Shown here: positions 56,505 through 64,000 of the stretch, in pieces
Numbering within the stretch: position 1 is the stretch's first letter
Layout: every line of letters begins with the position of its first letter
Assembly: GCA_013397695.1 (NCBI GenBank)
Contig: VYZI01000205.1
Location: 1,128,221 to 1,192,220, forward strand
Direction of reading: 5' to 3'
Source: Centropus unirufus
Taxonomy: Eukaryota > Chordata > Aves > Cuculiformes > Centropidae
DNA: 64,000 bases
Program-made: the position numbers and the translations under genes
The notes under the pieces: model-generated
What the model saw: the letters and a program-made list of their open reading frames with translations, nothing else
Database searches by the model: none
What the model was told of the DNA's origin: nothing

Positions 56505-56660
56505 AAGACCAAGGAGAAAGTCTGAATTCAAACTGAGATCAAGACTCCCAAATCAAGGACCAACCAGACACTTTATCAGTAATTCCATGCTGCTCAAAAG
56601 TCCCGAGCCAGAACTTTAAGCACTGGACCACGTCCACCCATGTACCTGGTTTAGGGATGC
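56505..56660. mobile_element. Doubtful ancient SINE scrap
   Basis: GAATTCAAACTGAGATCAAGACTCCC, then GAGCCAGAACTTTAAGCACTGGACCACG. This loosely follows the 'GAACCCAGGTCTCCTGACTCCC ... GTGCTCTATCCACTAGGCCACG' part of ancient SINEs. Many mismatches make this a weak call. Confidence 0.3.
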
Positions 56661-57689
56661 CTCTAGCTTGCTGGGCTCGCCCTCCAGCCACCTGCATTGC
56701 GCTTCTGTAGCTCCATTAACCCATGCTCAGAGATTTGGTGCCCATACTTTGCAGCCAAGACGACAACACAGAAGCCTGGAAAAGGTCTGCGGCTGCTTAT
56801 TACTCCTTTGCTTTTACAAAAGACCCCATGAAACGCCTGTGCTGTGCAAAGAAATGGTGCAAACAGATAAAAACGTCCTTCAACTACCAAGCTTCTACTC
56901 AGCATCCTGGAATTGCTCATTCATTCATTTGCTTGAGTTTCCAGAGCTCTCAATCCAGGTGTTTCCTACCACGTCGTAGCACCTACCACGCTCTCGGATG
57001 GTGGCTGCTGTTGGGTCTCCACCTCTGCTGAGGAAGTTAGCGAGGCTTCACCACGAAGCCAGAGTTTGTCTCCATAAACCCCTAGATCTAATCCCATACA
57101 TCTGGAAGTTCCTTAAACTCCCTGTATTTCTCCAGTATTGTCGCATTAATAAGATGTCTGGAGACACATGCCACATCCAGTTAGGAAAAGGAACTAAGAT
57201 CTCTCCTGCTCTATCAAGTGTGGCCTCCGCTGCCCAGAAAACCCACTGCTACCCTTTTTGCCAAACCACACTGCAAATAACACATCTAATTTGCTCTCCG
57301 CTGTGCTCCTTAGGTCTTTTGCAATATTACTGATTTCCAAGAGCTTTCCTCTCACTGAATCTTTCTGCTTTGGATCATGATAGGAGTATTTTGCAATTCC
57401 TTCCTTGTGCATTCATGAAGCGTTTCTGTTTGCCACTAAAAAGCCACTTGCTGGGCTCTACCCTAAAGGCAGCTGCGTTTCAATGGCCAAGATGCTGATA
57501 ATATACATTACCATAGCGGCAGGCAGGGCCAGACGTGCACGGATGGGTCTTCCCCACGGAACCAATGCACAACATGGGCAGGATTTTTTGGGAGCAGAAC
57601 TGGGAGGCAGAGGGAAGCACAGGAGGCAATGGTGAGCAGCAGGGTGCCCCCAGCCCCTCGCTCGCTCCTGATTTGTGATAGAAGATCAA
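56661..57689. other. Unassigned single-copy non-coding DNA
   Basis: Mixed composition with no recognised gene or repeat. Confidence 0.4.
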
Positions 57690-58210
57690 TCGCCCCCACT
57701 TTGCAAAGTGTTAAGTGCGAATTAAAGCTGAGACCATAAGAGCAGCTATAAGTTATGCCTTTCTCCTTCCCCTATTTTATTCTTTCCATTTAAGAAACAA
57801 ACCATAAAACGGTCCTTTTTTCACTTCCCTCTTCCCTGCCCCCTCCCTTTCTCCTCGAAGATTTTCAATTAGGTGAGTGGAAGGACAAACGGTGCAAATA
57901 CATTTTGCTCCAGTCCTAAGTGCTCCTGAAACCCCCTGTCAAAGCATTTAGTAACGCAAGATTTAAGATGCCCAATTAATTTTTCCCCAACAAGGAGCCA
58001 AAAGTAGATGCAGGAGGAGGTTAAAAGCTAAGTGTTTAATTAATATTAAATTTATATGATTCTTTATCACTGAAAGCATGGTAAAATTGAAAAAGCAGTT
58101 AATTTTATGGTCACTGTGTATTCCTCTGCTTTGATCTTTGATCCGTGGAATGAAATCGCAGAGTGTAAAGATTCTCCTGCTTTATTATACCTGTCTCAGA
58201 GCAGGGATGC
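57690..58210. promoter_or_regulatory. Candidate enhancer block with tandem TCF/LEF-like sites
   Basis: AT-rich over 500 bases: GTGCGAATTAAAGCTGAG, TTTTCAATTAGGTGAG, CCCAATTAATTTTTCC, GTGTTTAATTAATATTAAATT and GCAGTTAATTTTATGG. Near the end CTTTGATCTTTGATC (58,129-58,143) contains two overlapping-spacing TCF/LEF cores. A pyrimidine-rich tract interrupts the block at about 57,810-57,855. Confidence 0.45.
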
Positions 58211-58919
58211 TGGGCGAGGTGAGCTCATCCCAGCCCCAGCACAAACCAGGCAGGGTGATACATGGGCACGGTGCCCACAGGCTCCCTGGGGCTCAGGGGG
58301 GCCCAGTTTGCAATCACCCCCCAAGGGGAACTTGGGGATGGCACCAAACTCTTCCGTCACCGCTGCCACGTCGCCGATTCCCGGCCTCCCCCGTGCCTAC
58401 CTGCCAGCAAGACAAAGAGCTATTATGCAGAATGGATTGCACTGGGAAGAAAAAAAGGGGGGAATAATTTCTGCAGGGTTTTTATGTGGGGGTTTTTTTA
58501 ATATATTTTTAAATCCCACCGGGAGCTTCATTATAATTTAGTTATTAGCAAGGGGAAAAAAATAAAATAAGTAAAATAAACTCAATATATTAAAAAAAAA
58601 ATAAAGGGAAGAGGAAAGTCAACAGGATGAAAGTTCTCCAAGCTTCAAATCAGTTGCAAATTCCCAATTCAAACATCATGGGCAGCAAGCCTTGGGTCAG
58701 CTCCCCATCCCAGATCCATCTCTGCTCCTGGCTGGAACAGGCAGGTTCCCCCGGACCACAGATGGACACCTGGGATGGAAGCGCATCTCCACACTGAGCA
58801 GAACTATCTGATCCCACTCCTCTCACCCAACGCTCCACATAGGAACCCTTTGAAAGGCCATGCACATTTTCCCCCGTTCAATCCGGTGCCTCCTCCCCAG
58901 AGAGAGGCCTTGTGCCTCC
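58211..58919. other. Unassigned DNA with A/T low complexity
   Basis: GC-rich sequence, then an A- and T-rich stretch (about 58,485-58,610) with AATATATTTTTAAAT and long A runs. No gene or transposon is recognised. Confidence 0.4.
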
Positions 58920-59170
58920 ATTCATACAATGATGAAGCAAGAGTTTAAACAGGAATCTCATCTTATTTAAGCCTTGATTTTAGGGCAGGTAGACAAGTCA
59001 TAGCTACAAAGAGGCACACAGTAATGGAATGGTGCTGCTCTCAAGACATAGCTGGGAAAACTGGGAAGTCATTAAGGACAGACAAGAATTAGGCTTGATA
59101 TCAAGGTCTAATAATTGGCGCTGCTTCATAAACAACGGGAATTAATAGCGTCAACCCTTTGCCCCCGCTC
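58920..59170. promoter_or_regulatory. Candidate conserved non-coding element
   Basis: CTTATTTAAGCCTTGATTTTAGG, GAATTAGGCTTGATATCAAGG (with the palindrome CTTGATATCAAG), TCTAATAATTGGCGC and GGGAATTAATAGCGTC. AT-rich with sharp borders. Confidence 0.4.
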
Positions 59171-59924
59171 TTCAACTTATTTTGGCTTGCTGGCAGAGAC
59201 GGGCAGCCACCTCATCCCTGCAGGTGAAGTCCCAGCAGAGCAGCAACACAAGTTACCCCAGGGGATGGAGCAGTGACGGAGCAGAACCTGGAAGAGAAAC
59301 CAGGTTTCTCCTCTCCCTTGGGATGCCAGAAGACAGCTCCTCTGCTACTAAGCAGAAGAGATGGCAGACAGATAAAGAAGCGGACTATAACCTCAGGGAG
59401 TCTGAAAGGGGATGGAGAACAACCACCCTGCTGTTATTAGCAGGTCATCTCTGCTCCTATCCATGAAATGGGAAGAAAGAGACACAGATCTGCACTTTTC
59501 CTATCTGCACTGGAGGGGCCACGGAGTGCAATCATCAGAGACGTGGGCCACCAAACCATACTCTTCAGCTGGCACTTCTTCAAGTCCCCGTCCAGCCTGG
59601 CTTTTAAGGCTCAAACTACCCAGCCAAGGCAGAAGGTCAGATTTCCAAATACTCAAACCCTGGCCTTGAACCAGGCCACCAGCTTTAAAGTTTTGTGCAA
59701 AGCACATTAACCAAGGAAACCTGAGAAGTATCTGCAGTCATACATGGGGAGAGACTGCTCCAGGGGCCAGAACACTCTCCCCGCTGTTCAGGGAAGAGAA
59801 ACAGCTACCCAGGAGCCCACCTCCTGCTAACATTAGCATCTAAGGTGGTGCTTTCAGGATCTGCTTGACAGAAGTCCTGCACGACCTCTGCTCCTCTCCC
59901 ATGGGCCAGAAGTCATGCATGCTC
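59171..59924. other. Unassigned single-copy non-coding DNA
   Basis: Mixed sequence. Nothing is recognised. Confidence 0.4.
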
Positions 59925-60545
59925 AAGCACGGCTGCATAACTACCTTGAGAAGAACTACCATTAAGTGAGATATCTGGAGGACGCATGCAGCGTGCAAGA
60001 GACCTGGTGCTGCTCCAATGAATCCTCTGCCTCTTCCAAAGTGGTGGAGAACAGCCAGTCCACCACAGCTCCAGCCCTCCACAGCAGAGCCTCCCTGCGC
60101 CAGCTGTATTTCATACGTATGCGTGCAGATATTGACAGATGGAGAGAGAAAATTACTGTGCCCATAAATCGAAGCTTTGGTCACGTCAGTTCAAGCAGTA
60201 GAATAGAAAATTTAGAGCCAAGAAACCAGCTTGTGTCAGTCAGGCTGATGAGCGCAGGCGCCAAAAAGCACACCCTTAGCACGGGGTGGCGAGACGCAAG
60301 CGCACGCACACAGACCCCGCTTCTCCTCATCTATTCTCGGCAACTGTTTGTCTGAGGCCACATGCAACTGGATTTGTCAAGCCCCTTTTTAACAACTTCT
60401 TGTCACAGTCCATTACCAAATTGCATATAGTTATATATTCCACTAATTAGGCTTCTAAAATATCATTAACATGTCTCTTGATCATTAGCATAACGTATGA
60501 GGCATCCTCGGTAGGCACGACTTGAGTTTGTTAACGCGGTAATGA
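59925..60545. promoter_or_regulatory. Candidate conserved non-coding block
   Basis: Three AT-rich parts. About 60,105-60,225 has TTTCATACGTATGCGTGC, GATATTGACAGATGG (MEIS-like TGACAG) and CCCATAAATCG. About 60,355-60,480 has TTGCATATAGTTATATATTCC, CACTAATTAGGC (TAATTA 60,444) and TATCATTAACATG. About 60,480-60,545 has GATCATTAGCATAACG and GTTTGTTAACGCGG. The last 190 bases are the strongest part. Confidence 0.45.
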
Positions 60546-61234
60546 AAGGCACGGGGCTGGTACTGCAGGAGCCGTGCAGAGACAGGAGGCTGGGAACATC
60601 AAAAGCATCCGTGCCAGGCTTAGCAAAAATAACAAGAAGATCAGCAAGAGGCAGGGGCAGTCGCTGGGAAACGGGGCTTACGTGGAAGGTGGAATGATAA
60701 AATGGCAGTGATGGCCAGCGTCCAGTCCCCATGGACCTGTGTCCCCAGTTGAACGCCTCCTGTTTGGGTGACTCCAGGCACTCCTACCTGTCCAGCCCTG
60801 CTCCACACAAAGTCACCCTGCACCCAAAACCCAGCGTGAGACAGACACATGCTCCTCCCTAACCAACACTGAATGCTCCCTCTCCCCAGCCCCAAGACAG
60901 AACAGGTCCCATGCGGTGCCTGGCACCACCTTCACCCAGCTCAGACAAAGCCACGTTGAGCAACCAGCCCAGTTAAACCGACAATGAAAAGCCACCACCC
61001 AGCAGATCAAGGGTGGTCCAAGACAGCAGTCCGGGATGGTGCAATGACACGGGACCTTGGTCAGGAACAAAAGAGAAAGGCCTGAAAGGACCCAAATTCG
61101 AGCTGCAGGCAGCAATACTTCCGTGTGTGCTCCAGTGCATCCAGGGCTGGGGGAGAGGGACATGAATTAACGGCCAAAGGTTTGACCACGACAGATGCGT
61201 CCACATCCAAGCCAGCTCATGTATCAGTGGTTAC
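60546..61234. other. Unassigned single-copy non-coding DNA
   Basis: GC-rich sequence. Nothing is recognised. Confidence 0.4.
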
Positions 61235-61420
61235 CACCGTTGCTATAAATAAGGAGGAACTTTTTTTTTCCCCCTTTGAGCGAATAACTCAATAAGTCAC
61301 CGCATGAAAGATATTGTAAATAGCTCCAGCAGAGCGCGAGGCAGGGCTGCTTCCAATTAGCTTTCACTTACGCCGCCAGCACCAAGTTTGCAGAGTTTGT
61401 TCCCAACACGCTGCTCGCTG
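61235..61420. promoter_or_regulatory. Candidate conserved non-coding element
   Basis: GCTATAAATAAGGAGG, CGAATAACTCAATAAGTCACCG, GAAAGATATTGTAAATAGC and CCAATTAGCTTTCACTTACG. The TATAAATA at about 61,243 resembles a TATA box, but no promoter architecture or transcript is evident. Confidence 0.35.
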
Positions 61421-62439
61421 TCTGGGAAGAGGTGGGGAGCAAGCCCCACTGCAGTCCGGGCCTCCACTCCTCCACGTTGGGGATGATCTTTTCATGAAGG
61501 CTGTGAGGATGTCAAAGCAAGTGAAACCAACCCTCATCCGCATTTATCTTTGTCCGGGCGTTAATGCAAAGCTGTGGAAGAAACAAGCTGGAGCTTTTCT
61601 TCAGCTGCTGAGAGCAAACACAACCACCACAGCAGCAGCTGCCTGGAAATACGAAGCAGAAACTTCAACAAATATGAAGCAACACAACTTTTTATTAGAA
61701 CAAAGATATAAACCAAACTCAGTAAGGGCAACCCGGGGCTGGAGAGACCCCTCCATCCCCCTAAGGAATGGGTAGGATGCATCCTGATGGGTGACACCAC
61801 TGCCAAAATAGGGGGAAGATGGATGATATCGTGACTCTTGATCAAAAAATTCCTTTTCCATGAGGCAAAGGCTCTTTCCAGGTTTTTACTCATTCACATA
61901 CACAACCTTTGCGGCCTGCACATGCGTGTGTCTCTGCGCAGCAGCTGGTCCCGATACCACAGGAGCATCGCAGCCAGGAAACTATCACCAGGAAGATAAA
62001 ATACCAAGCAAGAGAGTGCAGGATCGGCTCGTAGCCTACCAAAATAGGAATCCTGGGGAAGGGGCTTGATTCCCTCCCACCTCTCCCTTGGCAAGGCTCT
62101 GGGAAAGCCTGAGCCTCACCTTTCGCCATACAGATGGTGTAATGGGTGCCCAGCCTGCACTGGGAAAGAGGGAGGGACCAGGAAATCAAGATCTGCTCAT
62201 CACATCATTATTGTAGCCCAATCTCCCTTCTTAAGTCACCACACAGCTCGGTACCACCTTCACCCAGGAGTTTTGCCAGGAGGCCAGCAATGCCCTGGAA
62301 CCGGACCAGGTCTCCCTAAGGAAGCAGATGGATTCGTTCACACCCAAGCAGCCTCCCTTCCCTGCCGCCCCCACTGTAACCTTACATTGAAATACGGAGA
62401 CTGGAAAGCATCCACTGTTTTGGGGAGAGGGGTTACAGC
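61421..62439. other. Unassigned single-copy non-coding DNA
   Basis: Mixed composition. No gene, RNA or transposon is recognised. Confidence 0.4.
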
Positions 62440-62680
62440 AGTCAGGGCAGCACATACCACTTTTATTTGCTTCCTGCCTTTCAAGCCAAAAGCAACAATC
62501 GCAGAAAGAAAAGCCGCTAACACTTGATAAAGCTTTTTGATTTGAAAGGGGTCAGGAAAAAGTTCCAGGAAAGGGAAGAGAAACAAAGGTCTTTCAAAGC
62601 CTTTAATGCGGCGAGAACCAGCTCTTGCAGGCTACAGGTTCCTATTTTTCCCTGTAGTTTTTCAACAATCTTTACTTCCC
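62440..62680. other. Weak AT-rich patch
   Basis: CTTTTATTTGCTTCC, GCTAACACTTGATAAAGC and GATTTGAAAGGGGTC. It is mildly AT-rich and could be regulatory, but there is no motif cluster. Confidence 0.2.
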
Positions 62681-63185
62681 CACTCCACGCTCCATCTTCT
62701 TTCCACTCCCTCCCGTGCTCCCAAATGGCGGCAGCGCTCTATTAAAATGGCCAGAGCGGAACTTCTCCCCTCCCCATGCAGGAGGGCGCTGGGTTGACCT
62801 CTCCACATCTGGATATGGCTGCAACCTCCAGCTTTCCCCAGCAAACGCTGACAGCGCAGAGATATTCCCGGAAACGTGGTCCTCTGACCTCCCTTCTCCC
62901 ACTCGCCCATCTCCCATACCTTTGCTGAACTCCACCCCCTCCACCCTGGCCAGGCTGAGGACCCCATCACCAAGGGTGCAACTCCTCTGGACACGGAGGT
63001 CAGAGAGAAGAGGATCCAGGAAGCAAACCAGCCAGATCTAACTAAATAAATCGAACAGCCCGGGCCTCCACAAACCCATTCAAATCCTAGAGCTATTTCA
63101 CTTTTGAACACCTGGAGAGCATTTCCGACCCCAGACCACCTCTATCCAGTGCATCCGTCGTGCAAGTGGCCAGGAGGGGTTGCAG
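62681..63185. other. Unassigned single-copy non-coding DNA
   Basis: GC-rich sequence. Nothing is recognised. Confidence 0.4.
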
Positions 63186-63229
63186 ACCCACCAAAGCTCT
63201 GTCAGTGCAGTGGAAGAGCTTTGGTGGGT
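63186..63229. repeat. Perfect 15-bp hairpin
   Basis: ACCCACCAAAGCTCT (63,186-63,200), a 14-base loop, then AGAGCTTTGGTGGGT (63,215-63,229), an exact reverse complement. A further G-T wobble pair extends the stem by one. The stem is shorter than a typical microRNA precursor and there is no poly-T after it, so its role is unknown. Confidence 0.9.
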
Positions 63230-64000
63230 TGTCCTCCTTCTTGTGCTGCAAGAGTCCTACCTGATCTCACCAGGCAGGTGAGGAAAACACTACCTTCTAC
63301 AGCCATACCAGCGTGCCTCGGTTTTCTCTGGCCAATCCCGCACAAGGTGGTCCATGCTTTGTCTTTTCCAAGTCACGTGTGGTCCAAACCAGATGTTGTT
63401 GATACCACATCGTATCCCCTTCTCATATAGTTCTGGTGCTCCCTCCTCTATGTGCCCCAGCTTTCCTACAGCTCACACAGCCACATTCCTCCATGGCAGC
63501 TCCCTCTCCCAAAATACCAATAATTTTAACACATGAATGCACTACTGGAAGACCACAGGGATGCTCTTGTGGAACAGAAGACGTCAATCCCAACAGGGCT
63601 CCCAATCAACCAATCACCTCCTTTTTCCAGACTTCCCCGAACCCAGAATTCCCCATACCTTAGACCCAGTAGGCTGGGAAGCGCAGGACAGAAAGAAAGC
63701 AGAGCAGACACTAATGGCAAAGACCCAAACCGTGACTCGGGACAGTCACAAAACCAACACAGAGAAGGGCTCACGCTGGGGCCAGCACTCGCACCCAGCT
63801 GGAAGAAGAGGCAGAGCTTTTTATAGGAAACAAAGTTTTCCCCACGCACACCACCACCACCAACCCCCTGCTCTCACAGCTACCTCAGCCTGCTCATTTT
63901 TTTTTGCCCTCTTTGCTCAGTAAGCATGGAGACCCCATCCTCACCCCTCCATGGGCCAGGGGGAGGGGGGAACCACGCTGATAAAGACTCATGCATGCAG
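63230..64000. other. Unassigned single-copy non-coding DNA
   Basis: Mixed sequence to the window end, with a G-run patch at about 63,957-63,972. No gene or repeat is recognised. Confidence 0.4.

Noticed and set aside
61235..61260. TATAAATA as a promoter
   Set aside because: A single TATA-like word in an AT-rich island, with no initiator or downstream exon to support it.
1..64000. CRISPR arrays, operons, prophage or other prokaryotic systems
   Set aside because: The DNA is vertebrate: CR1 LINEs, CpG depletion, microsatellites and no gene-dense coding. The repeats found are minisatellites and duplications, not spacer arrays.
1..64000. Endogenous retrovirus
   Set aside because: I found no paired LTRs, primer-binding site or gag/pol/env-like frames. 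All reverse-transcriptase traces belong to the CR1 LINE clade.

Overview
The window looks like bird nuclear DNA with no protein-coding gene that I can recognise. The evidence for a bird is the transposon content. Eleven fragments are 5'-truncated CR1 LINEs, most of them ending in the avian CR1 3' signature (a CCAACC-type end followed by ATTCTATG copies, or the reverse complement). No Alu, L1, Tc1/mariner or clear LTR element is visible, and total repeat content is low. The base composition is mixed, with GC-rich single-copy DNA broken by sharp AT-rich islands. I cannot name the species or the locus from sequence alone.

Layout. CR1 copies on the + strand lie near 1.8-2.1, 10.9-11.3, 17.1, 20.2-21.0, 22.3-22.6, 35.5-36.0 and 42.5 kb; those on the - strand lie near 8.3-8.5, 14.6-15.1, 18.8-19.0 and 51.3-51.9 kb. 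An older, heavily decayed CR1-clade reverse-transcriptase remnant sits at 21.4-21.8 kb. Ancient MIR/L3-like SINE scraps occur near 0.15, 38.2-38.4, 43.2, 46.4, 47.1, 49.1, 50.8 and 56.5 kb. Simple and tandem repeats include a perfect 30-copy GAGAAG array (24.2-24.4 kb), a GGACCACCAC-type minisatellite (13.3-13.6 kb), and three tandem duplications with periods of 136, 133 and 80 bp.

The most striking content is about thirty AT-rich islands, each 100-700 bp, that look like conserved non-coding enhancers. They carry homeodomain (TAATTA, TAATCC), POU octamer, GATA and TCF/LEF-like motifs, sometimes next to a CpG-rich strip. Three islands 10-31 kb apart share the decamer TAATTAATCC. Two of them share a 17-bp inverted-repeat motif built on it, and a fourth shares a different 14-mer with the first. 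This fits a large intron or gene desert that regulates a developmental transcription factor, but that is inference: conservation cannot be seen in one sequence. The strongest blocks are at about 5.4-5.85, 19.4-19.9, 25.9-26.2, 27.6-28.3, 36.6-36.85, 52.3-52.95, 57.7-58.2 and 60.35-60.55 kb.

The open reading frames longer than 200 codons show no known domains, and several cross repeats or putative enhancers. I treat them as chance. The only exon-like signal worth testing is a strong 3' splice-site pattern followed by a 24-codon terminal frame at 52,800-52,874. Most of the remaining sequence is single-copy non-coding DNA in which I see nothing specific.
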